The notes: a model not told the origin generated them from the sequence alone. DNA of 64,000 bases from Idiomarina aquatica (GCF_004362895.1 NZ_SNXI01000007.1:1-64000); one strand, 5' to 3'; positions 8,927-18,520 are shown, counted from the first letter of the stretch. Numbers and translations are program-made.

Positions 8927-11716
8927 ATGAATTTACTCTTTATTATCATGGCGCCGCTTTTCGGAGCGTTGCTACCGTTATTGTTTAAACGTACTCCTCG
9001 CGCAGTACAAACATTGATTACGTTGGCGGTGCCGCTCAGCTGCATTGCCGTATTACTCAATTACGCTCCTGCCACTTTTGCCGGCGATGTACCCAAACAG
9101 TTTGTCGAGTGGCTTCCTGCGCTGGGGCTTAACTTTGCCTTGCGTCTGGATGGACTGTCATTGTTGTTTGTGAGCCTCATCCTTGGAATTGGTGTGCTCA
9201 TTATTGGTTATGCCCACTACTACTTGTCCCGTGATGATGACGAGGGCCGCTTCTACGCCTGTTTGCTGCTGTTTATGGCCTCTATGCTGGGTATCGTCAT
9301 GGCAGACAACATTCTGCTGATGTGGGCCTTCTGGGAGCTAACCAGTATTTCGTCGTTCCTGTTAATTGGCTATTGGTTCCATAGCAGTGATGCACGCCGT
9401 GGTGCACGGATGGCATTAGCCACTACCGGTGCAGGCGGTTTAGCGCTACTGGCCGGGCTATTGTTGATTGGCAATATCGCCGGTAGTTATCAGTTTGATG
9501 CGGTACTAGCCGCAGCCGATACCATCAAAAACCACGATTACTACGCTACGGCTTTAGTACTGGTGTTACTGGGGGCATTTACCAAATCCGCACAGTTCCC
9601 GTTCCAGTTTTGGTTACCTCATGCCATGGCAGCCCCAACACCAGTAAGTGCTTACTTGCACTCAGCTACCATGGTCAAAGCCGGTATTTTTCTGCTTGCC
9701 CGGTTCCATCCGGTTTTAGGTGGCACCGAGATGTGGCTAACTATCGTTACTGTGGTTGGCTTAATAACCATGTTAGTGGGTGCCTACTTTGCGCTACTAA
9801 AGCACGACCTAAAAGGGTTACTAGCTTTCTCGACTGTTAGTCATCTGGGCTTAATTTGTATGTTGCTTGGCATCGGTACAGAGGGAGCCATTGTTGCCGC
9901 GCTGTTCCACATTATTAACCATGCCTGTTTTAAAGCCGCGTTGTTTATGACCGCAGGTATCATTGACCACGAGAGCGGCACACGTGACATGCGCAAGCTA
10001 CAGGGACTAATGGGATTAATGCCCTTGACCGCGACACTGGCTATGGTTGTCGCCGCCTCAATGGCTGGGATACCGCCATTTAACGGCTTTATGTCTAAAG
10101 AGTTGTTCCTGGATCAGGCTGTGCAGCAACACTTGTTTGGTGGTTTGTCATGGTTTGTGCCTATTTTGGCTACCGTTGGCGCGGCACTATCGGTGGCGTA
10201 TTCGATTCGCTTTATTCATGACGTATTTTTTAATGGCGACTATAAAGAATTACCGAAGAAGCCTCACGACCCGCCACGCATGATGTCGGCACCCGTCGCT
10301 ATTCTGGCTATTATGTGTATAGCCATTGGTCTCGCGCCCATGACCATGGTGTCCGGCATATTAGACGTCGCAGCCAGCTCGGTAACCAATGCCAGTACAA
10401 CGGTTAAGTTGTCCTTGTGGCACGGTTTTAATTTACCGCTACTGATGAGTTTTGTCGCGGTCGTTGCCGGCATCTTAATTTATGCCGCGCGGGATCAATT
10501 ATTTACCTTTAACCGACAGTTTGATGGCCAGGATGCAAAACATAATTTCGAACGTATCGTACAACGCATCAGCGACCGCGCAGCACAGTTGTTTGATCGG
10601 CTTGATACTGGCTCCCTGCAACGTTACGTCGCTTTTGTGCTGATCAGCGTTATCGTCATCATGTTGCCGTCATTAATTGACCTTAGTGCCATTACCGGCG
10701 GAAAACCACAGCAACCTATTGATGTCGTATCGATGGTTGGCGCCATCGTACTAATTGCTGCCGCATTTGCGACCGCAACCCTACACCGTAACCGGTTTGT
10801 GATGTTGATGATGCTGTCTGTCGTTGGCCTGATGGTATCGCTAGCGTTTGCTCATTTCTCAGCTCCTGATTTGGCCATGACACAGTTAGTGGTCGAGGTC
10901 GTCAGTATTGTTTTGATGATTTTGGCACTCTTCTTTATGCCACAAAAAACTGCGCGGGCATCGAGCGGGCATCGGGTATTCCGGGATATTATTATTGCCA
11001 GCTTTATAGGTGGGATCGTGGCAACCCTCAACTTTGCCATTTTAACCTCACCCGCCGAGTCCATCTCTGACTTCTTTATTGCCAATGCCAAAATCGGCGG
11101 TGGTGGCACCAACGTGGTCAACGTCATACTGGTCGACTTTCGTGGCTTTGACACGCTCGGCGAGATCACTGTGTTGGCGATTGCCGCTGCGGGTATTCAT
11201 AAACTGCTGAATAAACTGAAGCCGTTTATGCCATCCAGCGATGTTGACGGGCGTCCATGGCACCGCATTAAACACCCGTTAATGCTAACTAACGTGGCTA
11301 ATTTGGTATTACCGATGGCAATGATGGTTGCGGTTTATATTTTCTTACGCGGCCATAACTTACCAGGCGGGGGCTTTATCGCCGGGCTTATCGCCGCCTC
11401 CGCTATGATCTTGCAATACATCGCCAATGGCGTCGACTGGGTTAAAGGGCGCTTTAACGTTAACTACCAGTCGTTAATGTCCATTGGGGTGATGATTGCC
11501 GCGCTGACCGGCCTGGGTAGCTGGCTATTTAGCAAGCCATTTTTAACCAGTTGGTTCACTTACCTAAAATGGCCCGTGGTTGGGAAGTGGGAGTTCGCGA
11601 CCGCGCTACTCTTTGATCTCGGTGTGTTCCTAACCGTTATCGGCGCGACCATGATGATTCTCAGTAACTTTGGCAAGATGACCACTCGCCACCGTCCAAC
11701 GTACGAGGGCAATTAA
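8927..11716 (+). CDS. mrpA: Mrp Na+/H+ antiporter, fused subunits A and B
   Basis: This is the large membrane subunit of the Mrp (Mnh/Sha/Pha) cation/proton antiporter, a relative of NuoL of respiratory complex I. The 929-residue protein has a proton-antiporter core with PTPVSAYLHSATMVKAG near residues 236-252. A MrpA C-terminal region (FSAPDLAMTQLVVEVVS) lies near 645-660. From about 775 on there is a MrpB-like domain containing GHNLPGGGFIAGL near 808. No separate mrpB exists, so A and B are fused, as in many proteobacteria. AGGAA lies upstream of the ATG. The stop overlaps the next start (TAATG). Confidence 0.95.
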   Translation: MNLLFIIMAPLFGALLPLLFKRTPRAVQTLITLAVPLSCIAVLLNYAPATFAGDVPKQFVEWLPALGLNFALRLDGLSLLFVSLILGIGVLIIGYAHYYLSRDDDEGRFYACLLLFMASMLGIVMADNILLMWAFWELTSISSFLLIGYWFHSSDARRGARMALATTGAGGLALLAGLLLIGNIAGSYQFDAVLAAADTIKNHDYYATALVLVLLGAFTKSAQFPFQFWLPHAMAAPTPVSAYLHSATMVKAGIFLLARFHPVLGGTEMWLTIVTVVGLITMLVGAYFALLKHDLKGLLAFSTVSHLGLICMLLGIGTEGAIVAALFHIINHACFKAALFMTAGIIDHESGTRDMRKLQGLMGLMPLTATLAMVVAASMAGIPPFNGFMSKELFLDQAVQQHLFGGLSWFVPILATVGAALSVAYSIRFIHDVFFNGDYKELPKKPHDPPRMMSAPVAILAIMCIAIGLAPMTMVSGILDVAASSVTNASTTVKLSLWHGFNLPLLMSFVAVVAGILIYAARDQLFTFNRQFDGQDAKHNFERIVQRISDRAAQLFDRLDTGSLQRYVAFVLISVIVIMLPSLIDLSAITGGKPQQPIDVVSMVGAIVLIAAAFATATLHRNRFVMLMMLSVVGLMVSLAFAHFSAPDLAMTQLVVEVVSIVLMILALFFMPQKTARASSGHRVFRDIIIASFIGGIVATLNFAILTSPAESISDFFIANAKIGGGGTNVVNVILVDFRGFDTLGEITVLAIAAAGIHKLLNKLKPFMPSSDVDGRPWHRIKHPLMLTNVANLVLPMAMMVAVYIFLRGHNLPGGGFIAGLIAASAMILQYIANGVDWVKGRFNVNYQSLMSIGVMIAALTGLGSWLFSKPFLTSWFTYLKWPVVGKWEFATALLFDLGVFLTVIGATMMILSNFGKMTTRHRPTYEGN

Positions 11717-12057
11717 TGGAAACACTCTATTCAGTCACTGTCGGTATATTGACCGCGTGTAGCATCTTTTTAATTCTCCGTGGCCGTTCATTCCCGGTTG
11801 TGGTGGGTATTACTATGCTTTCTTATGCAGTTAATCTGTTTCTGTTTTCGACCGGACGCCTGACTATCGATGGCGCGCCCATACTCGGAACGCAAGACAG
11901 CTACGCCGATCCGCTGCCTCAGGCATTGGTGTTAACGGCTATAGTTATCGGTTTTGCGATGACGGCGTACTCGATTATTCTTGCCGTGCGCACCCGTGGC
12001 GAAGTCGGCACCGACGAAGTCAGTGATTCAGATAGTTCATCGGAGGGTAAACGCTGA
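11716..12057 (+). CDS. mrpC: Mrp antiporter subunit C
   Basis: MrpC is a three-helix membrane subunit related to NuoK. The 113-residue protein carries DPLPQALVLTAIVIGFAMTA, the conserved MrpC/NuoK block, near residues 68-87. A hydrophilic acidic tail follows (DEVSDSDSSSEGKR). Its ATG overlaps the mrpA stop and its TGA overlaps the mrpD ATG, so translation is coupled along the operon. Confidence 0.94.
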   Translation: METLYSVTVGILTACSIFLILRGRSFPVVVGITMLSYAVNLFLFSTGRLTIDGAPILGTQDSYADPLPQALVLTAIVIGFAMTAYSIILAVRTRGEVGTDEVSDSDSSSEGKR

Positions 12058-13580
12058 TGTTGCAACAACACCTTGCTATATTACCCATTCTGATTCCGCT
12101 ATTTGCTGCATTATTGCAGTTATTACCCTGGGGCAACCGACCGCAGCCTAAGCGCCGTGCCATCGGCCTATTGGCCAGTATTTTAACGCTAATTGCTGCG
12201 GTTGCACTGTTAGTCGAAGTGCAGCAACAAGATATGCTGGTGTACTTATTGGGCAACTGGGATGCTCCCTTTGGCATCGTACTGATGGTAGACCGTCTCA
12301 GCGCGCTAATGATGCTGATAACCGCAGTGTTAGCTCTACCAGTATTGATTTATGGTTGTTACGCAGAAGATAACCTCGGGTCGCACTTTCAGGCGCTTTA
12401 TCAATTCCAGATTATGGGCATCATGGGTGCCTTTGCCACTGGCGATATCTTCAACCTGTTCGTGTTCTTCGAGGTATTACTTATTTCGTCGTATGCCTTG
12501 ATGATGCATGGTGGCGGTAAATTCCGCGTGCGCGCAACGCTGCATTATGTGCTACTTAATCTATTAGGTTCAGCACTATTTTTAATTAGCATCGGAGTAC
12601 TCTACGGCGTAACCGGCACACTCAATATGGCAGATATGGCGGTGAAAATTCAGTCACTGACCGGCGACCAGGCAATGTTAGCTAAAGCGGGCTCGTTAAT
12701 GCTGCTAATTGTCTTCGGCCTGAAAGCCGCAATACTGCCACTGCATTTTTGGTTACCGCAGGCATACTCAACAACCACCGGCGTGGTCGCGGCATTATTC
12801 GCCATCATGACAAAGGTTGGCGTGTACTCAATTATCCGCGTTTACTCGCTAATATTTGGCGCTGACGCTAATGAGTTAGCGTTGGTTGCTCATGACTGGC
12901 TATGGATTATGGGCTTGTTAACATTAGTTGCCGGTGCTATCGGTATACTTGCAGCGCGCGATCTACGACTGATGGTGGCTTATTTAGTCGTTATCTCGGT
13001 GGGCACGCTGGTGGCGGCCTTCAGTCTGTCATCAGCAGCCACTACCGGCGCCACGCTATTTTATCTGATTCATTCCACTTTTATTACGGCAGCACTGTTT
13101 TTACTCGCCGACCTGATGGCCTTTGAACGGGGTAAGACAGCCTCCCGTATTGTCTCGGGTAAGAAAATGGCAAACCATTCGACCTATGCGACATTCTTTT
13201 TGATCGGCGCGATTGCCATTATTGGGCTACCACCACTCTCAGGGTTCGTATCTAAATTGATGATACTTGAATCCGCTGCTGCCAATGGCCATAACTTCTG
13301 GCTTTGGGGCGCGATTATCGGCGCTACTTTCGTCATGCTGGTAGCAGTCACGCGTGCGGGCAGCAAAATGATTTGGCATACCCTATCCGGCAAAGCATCT
13401 GAGCAGTCGGCGCCACTGGGTAAACGAATAGCACTGGCTTCGTTATTATCACTGACCTTATTAATCAGTATTTTTGCCAACCCTATCCGTCAATATACCG
13501 ATGCGGTTGCTGATCAGTTAACTGACGTCGATAGTTATCCGGTTCATGTGTTAAAACGCGCGGGAGGTGAACATGAATAA
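12057..13580 (+). CDS. mrpD: Mrp antiporter subunit D
   Basis: MrpD is the second large antiporter-like subunit, related to NuoM/NuoN and, with MrpA, thought to carry ion channels. The 507-residue polytopic protein has LKAAILPLHFWLPQAYSTTT near residues 220-239, then AALFAIMTKVGVYSIIRV, typical of the family. It ends KRAGGEHE, and those last codons contain the ribosome-binding site and start of mrpE. Confidence 0.95.
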   Translation: MLQQHLAILPILIPLFAALLQLLPWGNRPQPKRRAIGLLASILTLIAAVALLVEVQQQDMLVYLLGNWDAPFGIVLMVDRLSALMMLITAVLALPVLIYGCYAEDNLGSHFQALYQFQIMGIMGAFATGDIFNLFVFFEVLLISSYALMMHGGGKFRVRATLHYVLLNLLGSALFLISIGVLYGVTGTLNMADMAVKIQSLTGDQAMLAKAGSLMLLIVFGLKAAILPLHFWLPQAYSTTTGVVAALFAIMTKVGVYSIIRVYSLIFGADANELALVAHDWLWIMGLLTLVAGAIGILAARDLRLMVAYLVVISVGTLVAAFSLSSAATTGATLFYLIHSTFITAALFLLADLMAFERGKTASRIVSGKKMANHSTYATFFLIGAIAIIGLPPLSGFVSKLMILESAAANGHNFWLWGAIIGATFVMLVAVTRAGSKMIWHTLSGKASEQSAPLGKRIALASLLSLTLLISIFANPIRQYTDAVADQLTDVDSYPVHVLKRAGGEHE

Positions 13581-14061
13581 GCTGATGCCCGCCCCACTAC
13601 TCAGCGCATTCTTATTACTGATATGGTTGTTGTTATTTAACTCTCTCAGCGCCGGTGTAGTGCTATTGGGCGTAGTCTTCTCTTTGTTAATACCGATACT
13701 GTTACGTCCGGCCTGGCCTCATTTTGCAGAGGTTAAAAAACCGCATTTAGCCGTAATTTACTTCTTTATCTTGCTGTTTGATATCGTTGTCGCCAACTTT
13801 AAAGTCGCAGCCCTTATTTTAGGTAGTCGCAAAAGCATCAAGCCGGCCTTTTTTGTTTACCCGTTAGACATGAAAGAAGAACTGCCGGTTACCATCCTTG
13901 CCAGTACTATAACCCTCACACCAGGTACAGTATCTTGTGAAATAACACGAGGCAGGAAGGGCATTCTGATCCATGCGTTTTCGGAAGACGATCCAGAGCA
14001 AGTGATCAATACGATCCGTCACCGATACGAGCGCCGTCTAAAGGAGATATTTGAATGCTAG
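13573..14061 (+). CDS. mrpE: Mrp antiporter subunit E
   Basis: MrpE is a small membrane subunit needed for full Mrp activity. The ATG at 13573 sits 5 bases after GGGAGG; an in-frame GTG at 13567 lies inside that site and is less likely. The 162-residue product has two N-terminal membrane spans, then FFVYPLDMKEELPVTILAST and ITLTPGTVSCEI, typical of MrpE. It overlaps mrpD by 8 bases and mrpF by 7. Confidence 0.93.
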   Translation: MNKLMPAPLLSAFLLLIWLLLFNSLSAGVVLLGVVFSLLIPILLRPAWPHFAEVKKPHLAVIYFFILLFDIVVANFKVAALILGSRKSIKPAFFVYPLDMKEELPVTILASTITLTPGTVSCEITRGRKGILIHAFSEDDPEQVINTIRHRYERRLKEIFEC

Positions 14062-14324
14062 GTACTATTTTGCAAATTGCATTTTTGTTGTTCAGCCTAT
14101 CGATATTAATGAACCTTTGGCGGCTGGTTAAGGGGCCCGATTTGCCCGACCGGATACTGGCATTGGATACTATTTATATCAATTCGCTGGCACTGCTTTT
14201 ACTACTGGGCATGTTCCAAAATACACAAACTTACTTTGAGGCCGCATTGCTGATTGCAATGTTTGGTTTCGTTGGCACCATTGCTGCCGGTAAGTTCTTG
14301 TTACGTGGCGACCTCATCGAGTAA
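14055..14324 (+). CDS. mrpF: Mrp antiporter subunit F
   Basis: An 89-residue protein with three membrane spans and the MrpF motif KGPDLPDRILALDTIYINS near residues 26-44. MrpF belongs to the Mrp complex in the inner membrane. AAGGAG inside the end of mrpE lies 8 bases before its ATG. mrpG follows after 11 bases. Confidence 0.93.
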   Translation: MLGTILQIAFLLFSLSILMNLWRLVKGPDLPDRILALDTIYINSLALLLLLGMFQNTQTYFEAALLIAMFGFVGTIAAGKFLLRGDLIE

Positions 14325-14335
14325 GGAAGTTAATT

Positions 14336-14710
14336 ATGGAAACGCTTAATGCACTACCCGTGTGGAGCCAATGGCTTATTGGCTTTTTTATCCTGTTAGG
14401 ATCTGTGTTTGCCTTTATCGGTTCGCTGGGCTTGGCGCTTTTACCTGATTTTTTTACCCGTTTACATGCGCCGACAAAAAACACCACGCTGGGTATCGGC
14501 GGTATCGTTATTGCATCGATTATCGCAACATCGGTGCAAGGCTCCGTCACCCTAAGTGAACTTCTTATTGCCATATTTTTATTCCTTACGGCACCCATTA
14601 GTGCACACATCATGGCAAAAGCAGCGCTACATACCGAGCTGAAGATGTTCTCTCGTACCCGGGATTATCGTCAAAAGGGTGACGCCTACGAACACGAAAA
14701 AGCCGACTAA
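14336..14710 (+). CDS. mrpG: Mrp antiporter subunit G
   Basis: The 124-residue protein has three membrane spans. It contains the MrpG pattern FIGSLGLALLPDFFTRLHAPTK (split here as GLALLPDFFTRLHAPTK, residues about 32-48), followed by TLGIGGIV. AAGGAAG precedes the ATG. It ends the six-gene operon, so all subunits A to G are present. The last codons form half of a terminator stem. Confidence 0.93.
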   Translation: METLNALPVWSQWLIGFFILLGSVFAFIGSLGLALLPDFFTRLHAPTKNTTLGIGGIVIASIIATSVQGSVTLSELLIAIFLFLTAPISAHIMAKAALHTELKMFSRTRDYRQKGDAYEHEKAD

Positions 14711-14725
14711 ATGTCGGCTTTTTTT
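14697..14725 (+). terminator. terminator shared by mrpG and the porin gene
   Basis: AAAAAGCCGAC, loop TAAAT, GTCGGCTTTTT forms an 11-pair stem with T7 on plus and A-run partner on minus. It includes the mrpG stop codon. The convergent porin gene ends 18 bases further, so it can serve both. Confidence 0.85.
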
Positions 14726-14742
14726 AACGTAGTTGAGTTGCT

Positions 14743-16164
14743 TTAGAAGTAGTAACCGAAGTTAATGTTAAAGCGGTCATTAACCTCACCACCATCAGTA
14801 GCAATGTTACCGCCAATAAACGGCTGGTTTTTCGCTCTCACGTAATCGACATAGGTATAAAACCCGCCACCTGCAGCTACGGCTACACCGAGAACATTCA
14901 TCCAGGTGTCGTCCTGATAGCCGGCTTTGTCGGTAATGATACTGTGGTCATTGTAGAAGGTTAAACTGGTAATTGGACCGATATCGGTAGGTAGCGTGTA
15001 AGCAACGTTACCGGTGTATATTTTCGCCTCGGTCGGAATTGCGTCATAGTAGGCATAAGCCCCCATATACACACCGCGGTTTTCTACTTCCAGGTCATAC
15101 TCGTAATCAGCATACTGTAATTGAACGTTCCACGGACCGTTGTTGTAGTTCGCGTGTGCGCCCCATGCAAAACGGTTGCCTACGTTCTGATCATTGTATT
15201 GCGAGTATGCTTCAAATCCCTCTGCGGCAGTACCGGAATAGAAATTATTGCCCTGCGCTGACAAACCAACTTCCAGGTTGTGGTCATCGGTGAAGTGGAA
15301 TACCCGTGCACCCCGAACGGCATAGCTGTTGCTCTCACCGATAGCAAGACCCGGCGTGTCATAAGCACCCTGACCTGGTAGCCGTATACCAACGCTGTCG
15401 TAGTTATAACGCGCGGTGCGATCGCTGGTTGACCCGTCTACACCCCCCTGTTCGTCCGACTTATGGTAAGCAATGTCAAACTGCCAGTCGTCGTCGCGAT
15501 AGAGTAAGCGAATACCGTTGTCGTGTTCATCTTCTAAACCAACATAAAAGGTCGAGTTAAAGAAGTAGCTGTGTGAGTTGTATGGCAAGTTACCAAAGGG
15601 TACTTTGACCACACCTACCTGGCCCTGCCAATTTTCAGTGAAGTTATAGCCGAACCAAGCATGTTTAACCGAATCCATATAATGGAACCAACGATACTCA
15701 GCTGACAGGATCACGTCGCCAATTTCGCCGTCAAAGTTAAGACGGAAGATATCGAAGTCCAGGTCACCCGTGCGATTTTCGTTACCTTGGTTGTAGTTAT
15801 TGTACTCATACTGAAAACGTACCGCACCGTGCACCTTTATTGGCCAGTTCTCATTTTCTTCAGTTTTGTCTTCAAGTTTCGCCAAACGAGCCTGAACACC
15901 GGAGTCAGCGCTGTTTTCGCGTATTGACTGACGTTGTTTGCTATCCGTTTGTTTATATTCTTTGCGCGTCACCATTTGCTCATGACGCTCCTGCATTTTT
16001 TCCTTCTGCGCTTCTTGCTCTGCTAGGCGCTGCTCAAGTTCAGCAAGTTTCTGTTTTAGCATCTCGATCTGGGTTTGCACGCTTTGATCATCTTGCGGCG
16101 CCGCAGAGGCGAGAATTGGGGATGCAGCGAACACCGACGCTGCGAGTATCCATCCTTTTGCCAT
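14743..16164 (-). CDS. outer-membrane porin with coiled-coil N-terminus
   Basis: The predicted 473-residue protein starts at ATG 16164, 6 bases after AAGGAG; longer readings lack a site. A signal peptide (MAKGWILAASVFAASPILASA) is followed by a coiled coil of about 70 residues rich in Q, E and K (LKQKLAELEQRLAEQEAQKE). From about residue 95 there are alternating aromatic strands (KVHGAVRFQYEYN) typical of a beta-barrel, ending in GYYF with a terminal phenylalanine for BAM insertion. The layout resembles trimeric porins with an N-terminal coiled coil. Substrate is unknown. It is convergent with mrpG and follows rpsQ beyond a terminator. Confidence 0.8.
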   Translation of the reverse strand: MAKGWILAASVFAASPILASAAPQDDQSVQTQIEMLKQKLAELEQRLAEQEAQKEKMQERHEQMVTRKEYKQTDSKQRQSIRENSADSGVQARLAKLEDKTEENENWPIKVHGAVRFQYEYNNYNQGNENRTGDLDFDIFRLNFDGEIGDVILSAEYRWFHYMDSVKHAWFGYNFTENWQGQVGVVKVPFGNLPYNSHSYFFNSTFYVGLEDEHDNGIRLLYRDDDWQFDIAYHKSDEQGGVDGSTSDRTARYNYDSVGIRLPGQGAYDTPGLAIGESNSYAVRGARVFHFTDDHNLEVGLSAQGNNFYSGTAAEGFEAYSQYNDQNVGNRFAWGAHANYNNGPWNVQLQYADYEYDLEVENRGVYMGAYAYYDAIPTEAKIYTGNVAYTLPTDIGPITSLTFYNDHSIITDKAGYQDDTWMNVLGVAVAAGGGFYTYVDYVRAKNQPFIGGNIATDGGEVNDRFNINFGYYF

Positions 16165-16198
16165 AAATAGCTCCTTAGTTTGGCGAGACGTAGCGACC

Positions 16199-16207
16199 AT
16201 TATAACA
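16199..16207 (-). promoter_or_regulatory. candidate porin promoter, extended -10
   Basis: The minus strand reads TGTTATAAT, a perfect extended -10. The -35 region is poor (AAAATT at 17 bases). The start would lie about 30 bases before the porin ATG, and downstream of the S10-operon terminator, so the porin has its own transcript. Confidence 0.6.
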
Positions 16208-16271
16208 ATCGCTTACTTCGAAATTTTAGTATAACTCGCTGACTAATACCGATATTTATATTATTTAGATC

Positions 16272-16306
16272 AAAAAAAAGGCCTCCGCAAGGAGGCCTTT
16301 TTGTTA
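16272..16306 (-). terminator. terminator of the S10 operon after rpsQ
   Basis: GGCCTCC, loop GCAA, GGAGGCC with T8 on the minus strand. It lies 19 bases after the rpsQ stop. It separates the S10 operon from the downstream porin gene and from the distant spc operon. Confidence 0.9.
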
Positions 16307-16324
16307 TTTAGTCGTTATCTGCGT

Positions 16325-16588
16325 TTAGACAACAGTAGCTTGCTCAACAACTTCAACCAGTGTCCAAGACTTATTCTTAGACAATGGACGTGATTCGCGA
16401 ACAATCACGATATCGCCCATTTTGCACTGATTGTCTTCGTCGTGTGCGTGTACTTTAGTTGTACGCGAGATGTATTTACCGTAGACCGGGTGCTTAACAC
16501 GGCGCTCTACAGCTACAGTGATGGTCTTATCCATCTTATCGCTGACAACTTTGCCTTGCAGTGTACGAATACGTTTATCTTGAGACAT
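16325..16588 (-). CDS. rpsQ: 30S ribosomal protein S17
   Basis: S17 binds the 5' domain of 16S rRNA early in assembly. The 87-residue protein has [20 protein letters not shown] and [18 protein letters not shown], both typical. It is the last gene of the S10 operon, as in E. coli, and is followed at once by a strong terminator instead of continuing to rplN. Its ATG touches the rpmC stop. Confidence 0.97.
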   Translation of the reverse strand: MSQDKRIRTLQGKVVSDKMDKTITVAVERRVKHPVYGKYISRTTKVHAHDEDNQCKMGDIVIVRESRPLSKNKSWTLVEVVEQATVV

Positions 16589-16779
16589 TACGCACCTGCC
16601 TTATCGTTCAAGATGGTTTTAATACGCGCGATATCGCGACGTACTTGCTTCATCATGTGAGTCTGATTCAGCTGACCAGTTGCCGCTTGCATGCGCAGAT
16701 TAAACTGCTCACGACGCAAGTTCAGCAATTCTTCTTGCAGCTGCTCAACGGTTTTTTCTTTCAGTTCACTTGCTTTCAT
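16588..16779 (-). CDS. rpmC: 50S ribosomal protein L29
   Basis: L29 lies beside the exit tunnel and helps dock trigger factor and SRP. I choose ATG 16779 ([14 protein letters not shown], 63 residues), which overlaps the rplP stop as TGATG; a GTG one codon earlier is possible. [13 protein letters not shown] and [12 protein letters not shown] are typical of L29. Confidence 0.96.
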   Translation of the reverse strand: MKASELKEKTVEQLQEELLNLRREQFNLRMQAATGQLNQTHMMKQVRRDIARIKTILNDKAGA

Positions 16780-17192
16780 CACATTACCGTCCGAGTCACA
16801 AAAGTGGTTTTGAATGGCAACTTACGAGCCGCAAGGCGGAACGCTTCACGTGCCAGTTCTTCAGAAACACCGTCCATTTCGTACAGTACGCGACCTGGCT
16901 GAATCTGAGCAACCCAGTATTCGACGTTACCTTTACCTTTACCCATACGAACTTCTAAAGGCTTTTTGGTAATTGGTTTGTCTGGGAATACACGGATCCA
17001 GATTTTACCTTGACGCTTAACGTGACGAGTCATTGCACGACGGCCGGCTTCGATTTGACGCGCGGTCATACGACCACGGTCAGTCGCTTTTAAACCAAAG
17101 GTTCCGAAGCTGACTTTGTTACCAGACTGCGCCAGACCACGGTTACGGCCTGTGTGAACCTTACGGAATTTAGTACGCTTAGGTTGTAACAT
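16779..17192 (-). CDS. rplP: 50S ribosomal protein L16
   Basis: L16 contacts the A-site tRNA and is needed for peptidyl transfer and late 50S assembly. The 137-residue product begins [19 protein letters not shown]. It contains [20 protein letters not shown], including the arginine that is hydroxylated in E. coli. It lies between rpsC and rpmC and overlaps rpmC by one base. Confidence 0.97.
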   Translation of the reverse strand: MLQPKRTKFRKVHTGRNRGLAQSGNKVSFGTFGLKATDRGRMTARQIEAGRRAMTRHVKRQGKIWIRVFPDKPITKKPLEVRMGKGKGNVEYWVAQIQPGRVLYEMDGVSEELAREAFRLAARKLPFKTTFVTRTVM

Positions 17193-17204
17193 TATCGTCT
17201 CTCC

Positions 17205-17885
17205 TTACTTACGGTTTTTGCCGCGCTTAGGAGCTGGTTTTTCTTCTGTTGGCAAGCCACCAAGAACTTCGCCACGGAAAATCCAGACCTTAACACCGAT
17301 GATACCGTAAGTGGTGTTCGCTTCTGACGTCGAGTAATCGATGTCTGCACGCAGTGTGTGCAAAGGTACACGACCTTCACGATACCACTCTGTACGTGCG
17401 ATTTCAGCACCGCCCAAACGGCCGCTAACTTCTACCTTGATACCCTTGGCACCAAGACGAATAGCGTTTTGAACAGCACGTTTCATCGCACGACGGAACA
17501 TCACACGACGCTCCAACTGACCCGAGATGTTGTCAGCAACAAGCTGAGAATCCAGCTCAGGCTTACGTACTTCAGAAATATTGATTTGCGACGGCGCGCC
17601 AGTCAATTTCTGAACCTGCTTGCGCAGCTTTTCTACGTCTTCGCCTTTTTTACCGATAACAACACCTGGACGTGCAGTGTGAATAGTCACACGAACACTT
17701 TTCGCAGGACGCTCGATAACGATACGAGACACTGATGCATTGCGCAGTTCTTTAGTCAGGAACTTACGTACCTGATGATCACTGTGCAGGTTATCAGCGA
17801 ATTCGTTTGTATTCGCATACCAGGTTGCATTCCATGGTCTGGAGATACCTAGGCGAATACCATTAGGATGTACTTTCTGACCCAT
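17205..17885 (-). CDS. rpsC: 30S ribosomal protein S3
   Basis: S3 forms part of the mRNA entry tunnel. The 226-residue protein starts [20 protein letters not shown], has a KH domain with [19 protein letters not shown], and a C-terminal domain with [20 protein letters not shown]. It is close to the E. coli length (233), with a slightly shorter tail. It sits between rplV and rplP. Confidence 0.97.
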   Translation of the reverse strand: MGQKVHPNGIRLGISRPWNATWYANTNEFADNLHSDHQVRKFLTKELRNASVSRIVIERPAKSVRVTIHTARPGVVIGKKGEDVEKLRKQVQKLTGAPSQINISEVRKPELDSQLVADNISGQLERRVMFRRAMKRAVQNAIRLGAKGIKVEVSGRLGGAEIARTEWYREGRVPLHTLRADIDYSTSEANTTYGIIGVKVWIFRGEVLGGLPTEEKPAPKRGKNRK

Positions 17886-17895
17886 AATTTATCTC

Positions 17896-18228
17896 CTAGC
17901 TATCCGACACGACCACAGTAATGTGGCTGGTGCGCTTAAAGATACGATCGGCACGGCCTTTCGCACGTGGCTTGATACGCTTCATTGTAGGACCTTCGTC
18001 TAAGAAGATCTTAGCAACTTTCAGCTCATCAATGTCCGCACCTTCGTTGTGTTCCGCGTTAGCGATAGCTGATTCAAGAACTTTCTTGATCAAGCCAGCT
18101 GCTGCTTTAGGGCTGTACGCAAGGATGTCCAGCGCTTTTTCTACTGGCAAACCGCGAATTTGGTCAGCAACCAAACGGCCCTTTTGAGCAGAAACGCGGG
18201 CAAATTGGTGTTTAGCAATTGCTTCCAT
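17896..18228 (-). CDS. rplV: 50S ribosomal protein L22
   Basis: L22 lines the exit tunnel with an extended hairpin. I take ATG 18228 ([20 protein letters not shown], 110 residues); the GTG just before it is an alternative. [20 protein letters not shown] is the tunnel loop region. It lies between rpsS and rpsC. Confidence 0.96.
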   Translation of the reverse strand: MEAIAKHQFARVSAQKGRLVADQIRGLPVEKALDILAYSPKAAAGLIKKVLESAIANAEHNEGADIDELKVAKIFLDEGPTMKRIKPRAKGRADRIFKRTSHITVVVSDS

Positions 18229-18241
18229 CACTTTCTACCTC

Positions 18242-18520
18242 TTACCGTTTCTTCGCTTTCTTATCAGCAGCATGGCCGCGATAAGTACGGGTTGGTGCGA
18301 ATTCACCCAGCTTATGACCGATCATTTCGTCTGAAACGAAAACTGGAACGTGCTGACGACCATTGTGTACAGCAATCGTCAAGCCGATCATATCTGGCGT
18401 AATCATTGAACGACGGGACCAAGTTTTAATTGGCTTTTTATCCCCGGCTTCCAACGCTTTCTCCACCTTATTTAGCAGGTGAAGGTCAATAAATGGACCT
18501 TTTTTAAGAGAACGTGGCAT
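18242..18520 (-). CDS. rpsS: 30S ribosomal protein S19
   Basis: S19 pairs with S13 in the head of the 30S subunit. The 92-residue protein starts [19 protein letters not shown] and contains [14 protein letters not shown] and [20 protein letters not shown]. All are invariant features of S19. It is 16 bases downstream of rplB. Confidence 0.97.
   Translation of the reverse strand: MPRSLKKGPFIDLHLLNKVEKALEAGDKKPIKTWSRRSMITPDMIGLTIAVHNGRQHVPVFVSDEMIGHKLGEFAPTRTYRGHAADKKAKKR

Noticed and set aside
10852-11275. Minus-strand open frames inside mrpA
   Set aside because: They overlap a clear 929-residue membrane protein, have no ribosome sites and no protein-like features.
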